Positions 29,736-38,622 of a stretch of 64,000 nt of DNA are shown here, piece by piece. The stretch is from Microvirga lotononidis. GTDB taxonomy: Bacteria > Pseudomonadota > Alphaproteobacteria > Rhizobiales > Beijerinckiaceae. The notes beneath the pieces were generated by a model that made no database searches, was not told the origin of the DNA, and worked only from the letters and a program-made list of their open reading frames with translations. Within the stretch, counting starts at the first letter, position 1, and each line of letters starts with the position of its first letter. The DNA is taken from contig NZ_CP141048.1 of the NCBI RefSeq assembly GCF_034627025.1, positions 558,001-622,000 of the forward strand, given 5' to 3'. The translations under genes and the position numbers were made by a program.

Positions 29736-30505
29736 AGCGTCTCGCCTCCGCCCTCCTGTTCTTCGGGCTGCTGATCGCCCTCTGGGAGTTGGCCGTGCGC
29801 ACCGGACGCTGGTCCGTGGTGCTGCTTCCCTCGCCGATCTTCGTCGGTGAATATATCTGGGGAGCAATGCTCGACGGCACCCTCGAGGAATCGACCTGGG
29901 TGACGCTCAAGCGACTCATGATCGGCTACGCGGCCGGCGTCCTCATCGGGCTCCCGCTCGGCCTCCTGACCAGCACATCGCAGATTTTCGAGGACACCCT
30001 CGGTGCATTGGCCCTCGGCTTACAGACCTTGCCGAGCGTGTGCTGGGTCCCACTGGCACTGGTCTGGTTCGGACAGACCGAAGGCGCGATGCTGTTCGTG
30101 GTGATCATGGGCACCGTCTGGTCGGTCATCATCGCGACGGACCATGGAGCGCGCAACATCCCGCCCATCTATGCGCGCGCGGCGCGCACCATGGGATCGG
30201 AGGGATTTCACAAATGGACCCGTGTCATCCTGCCGGCCTCGCTTCCCTTCCTCGTCAGCGGCATGAAACAGGGCTGGGCCTTTGCATGGCGCTCGCTCAT
30301 GGCGGCCGAGATTTACGTGACGATTCTCACCGGCTTCGGCCTCGGCCACCTTCTGCATTACGGGCGTGAATTGAATGCCATGGATCAGGTGATCGGCATC
30401 ATGATCGTCATCGTGGTGATCGGGCTCCTCGTCGACCGGCTGCTGTTCTCGCCCTGGGAGCGCTTCCTCCATCGCCGCTGGGGCACGAATGTGAGAGAGA
30501 CATAG
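29732..30505 (+). CDS. ABC transporter permease (SsuC/TauC type)
   Basis: A 257-residue inner-membrane permease with about six helices and the EAA-type loop (AARTMGSEGFHKWTRVILPASLPFLVSGMK). The start overlaps the ATPase stop by four bases (ATGA). The upstream in-frame extension to 29564 is inside the ATPase gene and was excluded. With the two genes before it, it forms a complete importer. Confidence 0.93.
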   Translation: MKRLASALLFFGLLIALWELAVRTGRWSVVLLPSPIFVGEYIWGAMLDGTLEESTWVTLKRLMIGYAAGVLIGLPLGLLTSTSQIFEDTLGALALGLQTLPSVCWVPLALVWFGQTEGAMLFVVIMGTVWSVIIATDHGARNIPPIYARAARTMGSEGFHKWTRVILPASLPFLVSGMKQGWAFAWRSLMAAEIYVTILTGFGLGHLLHYGRELNAMDQVIGIMIVIVVIGLLVDRLLFSPWERFLHRRWGTNVRET

Positions 30506-30597
30506 CTGGACTGCATTCGCCACCCTTGGCGTCCCTCACCCGTGAAACATTTCCTCCTCCCTGTCGTTGGAAGCCGACTTGTCCGGAGGAGTGAGTC

Positions 30598-33093
30598 ATG
30601 CCTGGTACGAGGCGAAGCCCAGTTCTCATCGTTGCCGCCATTCTCGCCCTTCTGATCGGTCTGGCTCTTGCTGTTGGCGGCGTGTGGCTGATCACGCTCG
30701 GCGGCTCCTGGTTTTATGTGATCGCGGCAGTCGGCTTTCTGCTCACGGGCGTGCTCCTCCTCGCGCAGAAGCCCGCCGCCTTGTGGGTTTATGCACTCGT
30801 CACCGCCGGTACGCTCGGCTGGGCCTTATGGGAAGTGGGTCTCCAATGGTGGCCCCTGGCGGCACGCGGCGACGTGGTATTTCTCCTTGGATTGCTGTTG
30901 GTCACGCCTTGGGTCACTCGCAGCCTCGGAGATCGGACCGCCTATTCGGCATCGGACCAGGATGCACCGATCCGACGCGGTTCCGCCTTCCGGGGCGCGG
31001 GATTACCGTTGACGGGCGTACTGGCTGTCGCGCTTGTCGTTGCCGTGGCCTCTTGGTTCAACGATCCGACGCGGATCGAGGGCGTCGCTCCGGGACCGCG
31101 TGCGGACGTGCCGGACGATGTCCTCGGCGTTCCGCCCGGCGAATGGCATGCCTATGGGCGTACGACCTACGGACAGCGCTACTCCCCCCTCAACCAGATC
31201 ACGCCCGCAAACGTGGCGAATCTCCAGGAGGCTTGGACCTATCGCACCGGCGACGTGCGCGGACGGCCGGGAGATCCGGAAGAAACCACGTTCCAGGTGA
31301 CGCCGCTCAAATTCGGCAACCGGTTGTTCCTCTGCACACCGCATCAATCGATCATCGCCCTCGACGATACGAGCGGCAAGGAGGTCTGGCGCTACGATCC
31401 GAAGATCCGCAGCGATCTCGCCCTTCAGCATCTGACCTGCCGCGGTCTGTCCTATTACCATGGCAACGGTGCGGCGGCCTCGTCGACACCTCCAGCCGCG
31501 GCACCCGTCCCGACCGCCGCTCCGGTTCCTGAGCTGCCGGTGGCGGCCAGCGAAAGGCAGGCGGCCGATAACTGCCCGACGAAGCTTTTCATGCCCACGG
31601 CCGACGGGCGGCTGATCGCCCTGAACCCGGAGAACGGCGACGTCTGCACCACCTTCGGCGGCGGAACGGGCCAAATCAATCTGTGGGCGAACATGCCCAA
31701 CGTGCAGCCAGGCGCCTATTACTCCACGTCGCCTCCCGCGATCGCGCGCAATCTCATCATCGTCGGCGGCACGGTTCTCGACAACGTGTCGACGAGCGAG
31801 CAGTCCGGCGTCATCCGGGCCTTCGACGTGAGCACCGGCGCGTTAGTCTGGAACTGGGACTCCGCCAAGCCCGATGTGACCACGCCGCTGGCGCCGGGTG
31901 AAACATATGTGCCGAACTCTCCCAATTCCTGGTCGATTTCCAGCGTCGACGAGGCCCTGGGGCTCGTCTACATCCCGCTCGGCAACCAGCCGCCGGATCA
32001 GTGGGGCGGCAATCGCAACGCCAATGTGGATCGCTTCTCCTCCTCTGTCGTGGCGCTCGACATCACGACTGGCCAAGTACGATGGGTCTTCCAGACCGTG
32101 CATCACGATCTGTGGGATTACGACGTTCCCTCGCAGCCGAGCCTGATCGACCTGTCCATCGGCGGCCAGACCGTCCCCGCCTTGGTGCAGCCGACCAAGC
32201 AGGGTGAGCTCTACGTGCTCGACCGTCGCACCGGCCAGCCCGTCTTGCCGGTGACGGAGAAGCCTGCCCCGCAGGGAGCCGCCCCCGGAGACCGGACGGC
32301 GCCGACGCAGCCCGTCTCCGCTCTCTCCTATGATCCGCCGCCTTTGGCCGAGCGCGACATGTGGGGCGCGACGATGTTCGATCAGCTCGCTTGCCGCATC
32401 GCTTTCAAGAAGCTCCGCTACGACGGCCGCTATACGCCACCTTCGCTTCAGGGCAGCCTGATCTATCCGGGTAATTTCGGCGTGTTCAATTGGGGCAGCA
32501 TCGCCGTCGATCCGGAGCGGCAGGTCGCCTTCACCACGCCGACCTACCTTGCCTTCGTGTCGCAGCTCGTGCCGCGCCAGAACGACAAGACACTCTATGT
32601 CCAGGGAGCGAACCGGCCCGAGGGCAGCCTGCCGGCCCTGAACGAGAATTTCGGCGCTCCGTTCGCCGTAAAGCTCTCCGCCTTTACATCGGTGCTCGGC
32701 ATCCCCTGCCAGGCGCCGCCCTGGGGTTATGTCGCGGCGGCCGATCTCACAACCGGAAAGATCATCTGGAAGCACAAGAACGGGACGGTCCGTGACGCCT
32801 CTCCGATCCCGCTTCCCTTCCCGATGGGCGTGCCCAACCTTGGCGGCCCGATGATGACGGCAAGCGGCGTCGCGTTCCTGTCCGGCACCATCGACTATTT
32901 CGTGCGCGCCTACGACGTCTCCAACGGGAACCAGCTCTGGGAAGCGCGGCTTCCCGCCGGCGGACAGGCGACGCCGATGACCTATACGGGAGCCGATGGG
33001 CGGCAGTACCTGCTCGTGGTTGCAGGCGGCCATGGCTCGCTCGGCACGAAGGCGGGTGACTATGTGATCGCCTATGCCCTACCGAAGACCTGA
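30598..33093 (+). CDS. gcd: Membrane-bound PQQ-dependent dehydrogenase (glucose/quinate/shikimate family)
   Basis: An 831-residue quinoprotein. Four to five N-terminal membrane helices (residues about 8-145) anchor a periplasmic eight-bladed propeller that oxidises sugars or polyols with PQQ and passes electrons to ubiquinone. Propeller motifs include EWHAYGRTTYGQRYSPLNQI, DLALQHLTCRGLSY, WVFQTVHHDLWDYDVPSQP and GGLWHG-free C-terminal GGHGSLGTKAGDYV. An Ala/Pro-rich insert of about 40 residues interrupts the propeller near residues 295-325. No pqq genes are in the window. A GGAGGAGTGAGTC site precedes the ATG. Substrate (glucose versus quinate) is undetermined. Confidence 0.92.
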   Translation: MPGTRRSPVLIVAAILALLIGLALAVGGVWLITLGGSWFYVIAAVGFLLTGVLLLAQKPAALWVYALVTAGTLGWALWEVGLQWWPLAARGDVVFLLGLLLVTPWVTRSLGDRTAYSASDQDAPIRRGSAFRGAGLPLTGVLAVALVVAVASWFNDPTRIEGVAPGPRADVPDDVLGVPPGEWHAYGRTTYGQRYSPLNQITPANVANLQEAWTYRTGDVRGRPGDPEETTFQVTPLKFGNRLFLCTPHQSIIALDDTSGKEVWRYDPKIRSDLALQHLTCRGLSYYHGNGAAASSTPPAAAPVPTAAPVPELPVAASERQAADNCPTKLFMPTADGRLIALNPENGDVCTTFGGGTGQINLWANMPNVQPGAYYSTSPPAIARNLIIVGGTVLDNVSTSEQSGVIRAFDVSTGALVWNWDSAKPDVTTPLAPGETYVPNSPNSWSISSVDEALGLVYIPLGNQPPDQWGGNRNANVDRFSSSVVALDITTGQVRWVFQTVHHDLWDYDVPSQPSLIDLSIGGQTVPALVQPTKQGELYVLDRRTGQPVLPVTEKPAPQGAAPGDRTAPTQPVSALSYDPPPLAERDMWGATMFDQLACRIAFKKLRYDGRYTPPSLQGSLIYPGNFGVFNWGSIAVDPERQVAFTTPTYLAFVSQLVPRQNDKTLYVQGANRPEGSLPALNENFGAPFAVKLSAFTSVLGIPCQAPPWGYVAAADLTTGKIIWKHKNGTVRDASPIPLPFPMGVPNLGGPMMTASGVAFLSGTIDYFVRAYDVSNGNQLWEARLPAGGQATPMTYTGADGRQYLLVVAGGHGSLGTKAGDYVIAYALPKT

Positions 33094-33105
33094 CAGGAGG
33101 ATTGG

Positions 33106-33309
33106 ATGCGTAGAGTCTTCGCGGGTCTTGTTACGCTGTTCCTGTCAGCTTCGGCGGTTATGGCTCAGGCCAACCCGCCCGTCGAAGGTGCCCCTGCCAA
33201 CACTCCCGGCGCGTCACACGGCGTCGAGAGTGCCTGGTGGCTGATCGCGCTCATCGTCGTAGTAGCCCTGATCGTCTGGTATATCGCCAGAAATCGCAAT
33301 CGCATCTAG
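33106..33309 (+). CDS. Small membrane protein downstream of gcd
   Basis: A 67-residue protein with an N-terminal signal-like segment (RRVFAGLVTLFLSASAVMA) and a C-terminal membrane helix (WWLIALIVVVALIVWYIA) ending in RNRNRI. A perfect AGGAGG site lies just upstream and the gene starts 12 bases after gcd, so it is cotranscribed. No known family; it may help the dehydrogenase in the membrane, which is inference from position. Confidence 0.75.
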   Translation: MRRVFAGLVTLFLSASAVMAQANPPVEGAPANTPGASHGVESAWWLIALIVVVALIVWYIARNRNRI

Positions 33310-33328
33310 GCCACGGACGGACAGCCGT

Positions 33329-34375
33329 TTACTGCCCGTCCCGCTTGGGCGAGCCTGAACCAGCGCCGCCGGTCTGAGCGCCTCCGGTGCCGAGGGAACC
33401 GGTGGAACCGGCCGGACTGCCTGCGGGAAGCGTTCCGCCAGGCTGCAGCGGTGTCGAAAGACCGGACGGTGCGCGGGGCGGATGGGCCGAGGAGAACCAC
33501 GTGTCGTCCGAGGGGCTTCCGCCCGCCGCGGGGGCAGCCCCGCCCCCCGCGCCGTGAAGCAGCGCATCGTCTGCTGTCGCGGCTTTCGCCGTGCTGCTCG
33601 ACGATGCTTCGGCGCCGGTGCCGGCTGCCGATGCCGGGCCCGCCGCCCGGTAGGTCCGGGCTCCGGAGGACGCCTCTCCCATGCGGCCGCGCCGAGACCC
33701 TTCCAGGCTGTGGTCGATGACGCCGCGGTCGAGCGGGAACGGTGGCTGGGGACGCCGGGGCGCCGCATGCAGCGGCCTGCCCTGCCGCGAGCCAGGGCGT
33801 CCGGACCGGGTCATGTTCCACAGGAGCGCGCCAGCCCCGACGGCGGCCAGCCCCGCGAGCACGCCGAACACTGTTCCAGTCGGCAGCCCGTAACGGCTCG
33901 GCATCATGGATTGCGGCATGTGCCAGCGCTCGGCCTCATAGGAGGCGATGCGCTCGCGCTCGTACCGCCGCCACAGAGTCTTGAGCTCATCCGGCGAGAA
34001 GGCTCCACGGGCCACGATCATCACGCCATTCTCCTCGAGCGTGAAGGCGTGCCGGATCGATCCCGTGAGTTCCTTGAAATCCGTCGCCCAATCGGCGCTG
34101 TTCTTGTCGGGACGCGCGGCGAGCCGGTCGAGCTCGCGCAAGATCTCCTCCTGCTTGCTCTCGAGATCGGCCAGGTAGGCTGCGGTACGCTCATGGGAGG
34201 ACAGGGCCGGATACAGCACGTTCTGCTGTGCTGCAAAATGTCGCTCAAGCTCGTCCCGAAGGTCGGCGAAGAGTTCCGCGCGGCTGTTCGGCCGGCTGCC
34301 GGTGGCGCGCAGCACCTCGCGGCAGAGCTCCTCGATATTCGCGTGGTCTGCCACCACCATCTGCCACAGTTCCAT
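33329..34375 (-). CDS. Hemerythrin-domain membrane protein with low-complexity tail
   Basis: A 348-residue protein. Residues 1-130 form a hemerythrin HHE-type four-helix bundle with histidines and acids at metal-ligand spacing (VVADHANIEELC, ELERHFAAQQNVLYP, IRHAFTLEENGVM). A membrane helix lies near residues 172-195 ([20 protein letters not shown]). The remaining 150 residues are Pro/Gly/Ser/Ala-rich low complexity. The start at 34375 follows an AGGAGG site. The fold suggests di-iron O2, NO or redox sensing; the role of the tail is unknown. Confidence 0.85.
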   Translation of the reverse strand: MELWQMVVADHANIEELCREVLRATGSRPNSRAELFADLRDELERHFAAQQNVLYPALSSHERTAAYLADLESKQEEILRELDRLAARPDKNSADWATDFKELTGSIRHAFTLEENGVMIVARGAFSPDELKTLWRRYERERIASYEAERWHMPQSMMPSRYGLPTGTVFGVLAGLAAVGAGALLWNMTRSGRPGSRQGRPLHAAPRRPQPPFPLDRGVIDHSLEGSRRGRMGEASSGARTYRAAGPASAAGTGAEASSSSTAKAATADDALLHGAGGGAAPAAGGSPSDDTWFSSAHPPRAPSGLSTPLQPGGTLPAGSPAGSTGSLGTGGAQTGGAGSGSPKRDGQ

Positions 34376-34600
34376 GGAAGGCCTCCTGTCATGCCCTGAT
34401 AAGCATGAACGGCCGGAACGGACGGGCTGTTCCGCAAGCGACGGACATTGGTCGAACCTTAGCCCCAAAGACCTCTGACCTTCGGGAAAGCCTCAATGGT
34501 GACAAGGATTGCGCAAAGTTGATATGAAGAACGGTGAAGCTGTACCTTACGCTTGGGAGCGAGAAGACGCCCCAGGCTCGACTGAGATAGTGAGTGCCCG

Positions 34601-35608
34601 ATGAACGTGCCGACCCCGCAGAATTCCGAGCCAGCGGCCCAGGCTGCGCCAAACCTACCCACTTACGAGGATGTCGTCGCAGCCGCGCGGCGCATCGACG
34701 GGGTGGCCCACCGGACGCCGGTTCTCACGTCCCGCACGGCCGATGAGCGCACAGGCGGCCGGCTGTTCTTCAAGGCGGAGAACTTTCAGCGGGGCGGCGC
34801 TTTCAAGTTTCGCGGCGCGTACAACGCCATCGCGCGCTTGTCTCCTGACGCGAAGAAGCGCGGTGTCGTGGCGTTCTCCTCCGGCAATCATGCCCAGGCC
34901 ATCGCCTATGCCGGGCAGCTGCAGGAGGTGCCGACGGTCATCATCATGCCTCAGGATGCGCCGGCCATGAAGGTTGCCGCCACCAAGGGCTACGGCGGCG
35001 AGGTCGTGCTCTACGACCGATACAAGGAAGACCGGGAAGCCATCGGCCGCAAGCTTTCGCAGGAGCGTGGCCTGACCCTCATTCCTCCCTACGACCATGA
35101 GGATGTGATCGCCGGCCAGGGCACGGCGACCAAGGAGCTGATCGAGGAGGTCGGTCCCCTTGACATGCTCCTCGTCTGCGTCGGCGGCGGCGGGCTGCTT
35201 GCCGGTTCTGCTCTCGCCTCCAAGGCCCTCTCGCCCGATTGCCGGATCTACGGCGTCGAGCCGGAAGCCGGCAACGATGCGCAGCAATCCTTCCGCACGG
35301 GCTCCATCGTCAAGATTCCCGTACCGACCACAATCGCCGACGGGGCGCAGACGACCTATGTCGGCAACAAGACATTTCCGATCATGCGCGCTTTCGCGGA
35401 CGACATACTCACCGTGTCGGACACGCAGCTCGTGGACACCATGCGCTTCTTCGTCGAGCGCATGAAGATCGTGGTCGAGCCCACCGGATGCCTCGCGGCG
35501 GCAGCCGCCCTCCACGGCATCGTGCCGTGCAAGGACAAGCGCGTCGGCATCATCATCAGCGGCGGCAACGTCGACCCGCGAGCGCTGGCGGGCTTCCTGG
35601 CGGGATAG
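34601..35608 (+). CDS. Threonine/serine dehydratase (PLP-dependent, no ACT domain)
   Basis: A 335-residue fold-type II PLP enzyme, deaminating threonine or serine to 2-oxoacids. The PLP lysine lies in the RGGAFKFRGAYNAI motif, the substrate loop in SSGNHAQAIAYAG, and the phosphate loop in VGGGGLLAG. It lacks the C-terminal ACT-like regulatory domain, so it resembles the short catabolic dehydratases rather than biosynthetic IlvA. A weak ribosome site is present. The ilvD gene is 23 kb away. Confidence 0.92.
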   Translation: MNVPTPQNSEPAAQAAPNLPTYEDVVAAARRIDGVAHRTPVLTSRTADERTGGRLFFKAENFQRGGAFKFRGAYNAIARLSPDAKKRGVVAFSSGNHAQAIAYAGQLQEVPTVIIMPQDAPAMKVAATKGYGGEVVLYDRYKEDREAIGRKLSQERGLTLIPPYDHEDVIAGQGTATKELIEEVGPLDMLLVCVGGGGLLAGSALASKALSPDCRIYGVEPEAGNDAQQSFRTGSIVKIPVPTTIADGAQTTYVGNKTFPIMRAFADDILTVSDTQLVDTMRFFVERMKIVVEPTGCLAAAAALHGIVPCKDKRVGIIISGGNVDPRALAGFLAG

Positions 35609-35628
35609 CGTTCACTCCGCTTACTCAG

Positions 35629-35726
35629 TGTCATTCCCGGCCGGAGCACAGTGGAGGGGAAGGGAAACCACGATCAGGCGAAACGCCATGGATCCCCTTC
35701 CCTCGCTTCGCTCGCCGGGGATGACA
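35629..35726. repeat. 98-bp palindromic intergenic repeat
   Basis: The element starts TGTCATTCCCGG and ends CCGGGGATGACA, near-perfect complements. Further in, GGAGGGGAAGGGA pairs with TCCCCTTCCCTC. The centre carries CGAAACGCCATGGA. Its design is that of the dispersed inverted repeats common in rhizobial genomes. It fills most of the gap between the dehydratase and the convergent gene at 35737, where it could act as a terminator. Confidence 0.8.
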
Positions 35727-35736
35727 TTCTCACACG

Positions 35737-36420
35737 TCACGGCCCGACGCGCACCATGACCGCAATGCCGTCGTGATCGCCGGTCGTGAGCTTCGGGTCG
35801 CCGATCAGCGCATTGCCGAGATCGACGAACCGGGTCACCTTGAAATCGGTGCTGCGGTCGAGGCGCTGCGTGAAGTCGTCCCGTGCCCGGTTGAACGAGC
35901 CGAAGCGATGGCCCGGAATGCGGATCGGATCGACCTCTTCCCGACTGAAAGCCGCGATGAAGAGGTATCCTTGATCGAACTGATGCGGACCGAAGACACG
36001 GCCGTGGTTGTTGTTGACCTCGAACACATCGTTGGAGAACGCGTCATCCCTGCCCTGCGGCAGCTGTGCGTAAAGCTGCCCGGCGATGGAACCCTGATAG
36101 CCTGTCGAATGACCGAAGCGGATCGGATAGCCGGCCCGGGCGGCGGCAGCCAGCAGTCTCTCCTTCGCATCGTCAGCCGATGACGCGCCCTGGTCGACAA
36201 TAATGACGTTGATCGGCTCACGCAGGTGCTTGCCCTCGTAGATCTCGCCAAGCCAGTCCGAGGGCACTCCTTGGGCGGTCAGCATCCATTTCCCGACCGC
36301 CGGCAAGCCTTCGGGCGTTGCGACCTCGACGTCGGGCCGCTGCTGCGGCCGTGCCTCGAACGGGATCGCGCCGGTCAGAGCGGCGCAAACGACGAGAAGC
36401 TTGATCAGGTTTCGTCCCAT
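35737..36420 (-). CDS. Exported hypothetical protein
   Basis: A 227-residue protein with a signal peptide (RNLIKLLVVCAALTGAIPF) and no known domain that I can name. The mature part includes PINVIIVDQGASSADDAKERL, HSTGYQGSIAGQLYAQLP and a DNDVFEVNNNHGRVFGP-like block near residues 130-145, consistent with a globular periplasmic protein. A GGGAGAGGG site precedes the ATG. Function unknown. Confidence 0.72.
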   Translation of the reverse strand: MGRNLIKLLVVCAALTGAIPFEARPQQRPDVEVATPEGLPAVGKWMLTAQGVPSDWLGEIYEGKHLREPINVIIVDQGASSADDAKERLLAAAARAGYPIRFGHSTGYQGSIAGQLYAQLPQGRDDAFSNDVFEVNNNHGRVFGPHQFDQGYLFIAAFSREEVDPIRIPGHRFGSFNRARDDFTQRLDRSTDFKVTRFVDLGNALIGDPKLTTGDHDGIAVMVRVGP

Positions 36421-36490
36421 GGCCCTCTCCCGCTCGTGCCGTATCAGCGGGATCAGGAGACCATGACCCGGCGGCTCAGGCCATGACTTT

Positions 36491-37273
36491 TCAGGTGGAG
36501 GTCTTCACGGCAAGCACAGCGTAACGATGCTGCGTCGCACGCTCGAGCCCCTTCAGGAGCGGCAGGTTTTTCGCCTGTTGGCGATGGATCTGCTTGAGGT
36601 CCCGATCAATGACGATGTGCGCAAAGCCCGCCTCGCCCAACAGCGCGGCGACCTCCTGGGCCCGGGCGCCCTTGGAGAAGTAGACACGGCTCAGGATTCG
36701 CTCATGGGTCTCGCGCATAGCATTGGGCGCATGGGCGGCTCCGGCAAGGCCCGGTACAAGCTTCTCGACGAAACGGATCACCCGCTTGACGAGCGTATCG
36801 GAGACGAAATCACCGTCGACGACGAGAAGCCGCCCGCCCGGTTTGAGCAGCGAATGCCATTCGCGAAACGCGGTTGCCGGATCGACGAGCGTCCAGACGA
36901 GGTGACGCGTGACGAGCACGTCGTAGCTCTCCGGCTTTTCCAGCGTCCGTTCGGCATCGCCCAGGATGAAGCGAATGTCGGCGCCGTTCCGGGCCGCCTT
37001 GGCCCGCGCCTGGCTCAGCATCGGCTCCGACCAGTCGAGGCCCGTGACGTCGAAACCCAGGCCGTGCAGCAGGTGGGAGATCACGCCCGTTCCGCTGGCG
37101 AGATCGAGCGCCTGCCTTCCTTCGCCGGGTCCGAGATGGCGCAGGAACAGGTCGCGCCATGCCTGCCGTTCCGCCTCCGAGAAGATCTCGTGCCCGACCT
37201 GCTGATCGAAGGTCGGAGCGCGCAAGGACCAATAATCACGGATCTCGTCCCGGAGGGTGTAGTTCGCGTTCAT
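36491..37273 (-). CDS. Class I SAM-dependent methyltransferase
   Basis: A 260-residue methyltransferase of the Methyltransf_11/25 type. The SAM-binding motif I is ALDLASGTGVISHLL, motif II sits near YDVLVTRHLVWTLVDP, and the post-motif LLKPGGRLLVVDGDF is canonical. The acceptor is unknown. It is read divergently from the iron-type ABC importer across a 208-base AT-rich gap, so the two may share regulation, and it could modify a metallophore or porphyrin. I chose the ATG at 37273 (MNANYTLRDEIRDYWSLRA); an upstream in-frame ATG at 37309 lies in the AT-rich region. Confidence 0.88.
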   Translation of the reverse strand: MNANYTLRDEIRDYWSLRAPTFDQQVGHEIFSEAERQAWRDLFLRHLGPGEGRQALDLASGTGVISHLLHGLGFDVTGLDWSEPMLSQARAKAARNGADIRFILGDAERTLEKPESYDVLVTRHLVWTLVDPATAFREWHSLLKPGGRLLVVDGDFVSDTLVKRVIRFVEKLVPGLAGAAHAPNAMRETHERILSRVYFSKGARAQEVAALLGEAGFAHIVIDRDLKQIHRQQAKNLPLLKGLERATQHRYAVLAVKTST

Positions 37274-37393
37274 TGAGGACTCACGGATGCGGATGATTTC
37301 GGCCCTCATCTATGGCCAAATCCCGAAGACGTCAATTTATAATTACTATGATCTGCAGAATAGAACTGTTTTAAACTGGCCTATTTACATTTT

Positions 37394-37413
37394 AATTGAA
37401 GTAATTCTAAAAG
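37394..37413. promoter_or_regulatory. AT-rich divergent control region with iron-box-like palindrome
   Basis: The stretch 37310-37480 is far more AT-rich than the rest of the window. Within it, AATTGAA-GTAA-TTCTAAA resembles the Irr/ICE operator type (TTTAGAA-n-TTCTAAA) of rhizobial iron genes, with an intact right half-site and a degenerate left one. Its position between a methyltransferase and an iron-type importer supports an iron-responsive promoter. Confidence 0.35.
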
Positions 37414-37481
37414 ATATTTCTTGCCTCATGGTCGTCATGGACATAGGAACTGCCTGCTTTTTCCTTGACACGAGGCGCGTC

Positions 37482-38618
37482 ATGCAACTCTCACAACTGG
37501 CCCTCGGCTCCGCCCTGGCGCTCGCCGGGCTTCTGCCCGTCCCATCTCATGCTGCCGACAAGATCACGGTGACCGACATCGCCGGACGTCAGGTTCAAGT
37601 AAACGCACCTGTCGAGAAGGTCATCCTCGGCGAAGGGCGCCAGATGTACTTCGTGGCGACCCTCGACACCGACCAGCCCTTCAGGCGCGTGGTGGGCTGG
37701 CGCGACGATCTGCAGAAGGCAGATCTCGACGGCTATAAGGACTACCTCGCCAAGTATCCGCAGATCGACAGGATCCCGACCTTCGGCGGTTTCAAGGAAG
37801 GCACGTTCGACGTGGAGCAGGCCGTCTCGCTCAAGCCCGACGTGATCCTCCTCAACATCGAGGCAAAAACCGCGACCGACGACGCCAAACTCATCGAGAA
37901 GCTCGCGAAGATCGACATCCCGGTGGTCTTCGTCGATTTCCGCGAGAAACCCTTCGAGAACACCGATGCGAGCATGCGGATCATCGGCAAGCTGTTCGGC
38001 AAGGAAACACGGGCGGAAGAATTCATCGCGTTCCGGAAGGCCCAGATCGATCTCATCACCGAGCGCCTCGCGAAGGCCAACCCGCCGAAGCCGGTGGTGA
38101 TGGTCGAGCGTGCGGCCGGATATTCCGACGATTGCTGCATGTCCTTCGGGAACGAGAACTTCGGCAAATTCGTGGAAGTCGCAGGCGGGCAGAATCTCGC
38201 AGCCAAGATCATTCCGGGCACCTTCGGCGTGGTCAATCCTGAGCAAATCATCGCGGCCAATCCGGACCAGGTGATCGTCACCGGCTCGAATTGGGAATTG
38301 TACGTTCCGGGCGGAGCCTGGGTCGGCGTCGGCTCCGGCGCCGATAAGGCGAAGGCACGCGACAAGCTCGCCGCCCTGATGAAGCGTCCCGCCTATACGG
38401 GGGTCAAGGCCGTGCGCGACCGTCAGGTTCATGCCATCTGGCACCAGTTCTACAACAGCCCCTATCAGTTCATCGCCATCCAGGCGATTGCCACGTGGCT
38501 GCATCCGGATCTGTTCAAGGACCTCGATCCCGAGGCGACCATGAAGACGCTCTACGAGCGCTTCCTGCCCGTTCCCTACAAGACCGGATACTGGGTCTCC
38601 CTCGCGGACAAGGACTAA
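37482..38618 (+). CDS. Iron/siderophore ABC transporter substrate-binding protein (FecB/FepB type)
   Basis: A 378-residue exported protein. A signal peptide (LSQLALGSALALAGLLPVPSHA) leads to a periplasmic-binding fold of the TroA/FecB class starting ITVTDIAGRQVQVNAPVEKVILG. Domain 2 shows the SPN-like VMVERAAGYSDDCCMSFG. Paired cysteines at that DDCC are unusual. It should deliver a ferric chelate (or other metal complex) to the permease. The start at 37482 follows CGAGGCGCGTC; the ORF extends to 37287 but that part is the AT-rich control region. Confidence 0.88.
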   Translation: MQLSQLALGSALALAGLLPVPSHAADKITVTDIAGRQVQVNAPVEKVILGEGRQMYFVATLDTDQPFRRVVGWRDDLQKADLDGYKDYLAKYPQIDRIPTFGGFKEGTFDVEQAVSLKPDVILLNIEAKTATDDAKLIEKLAKIDIPVVFVDFREKPFENTDASMRIIGKLFGKETRAEEFIAFRKAQIDLITERLAKANPPKPVVMVERAAGYSDDCCMSFGNENFGKFVEVAGGQNLAAKIIPGTFGVVNPEQIIAANPDQVIVTGSNWELYVPGGAWVGVGSGADKAKARDKLAALMKRPAYTGVKAVRDRQVHAIWHQFYNSPYQFIAIQAIATWLHPDLFKDLDPEATMKTLYERFLPVPYKTGYWVSLADKD

Positions 38619-38622
38619 GCCC

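Noticed and set aside
37287..37481. N-terminal extension of the iron-binding protein
   Set aside because: The extension is in the AT-rich control region, and a good signal peptide and ribosome site start at 37482.
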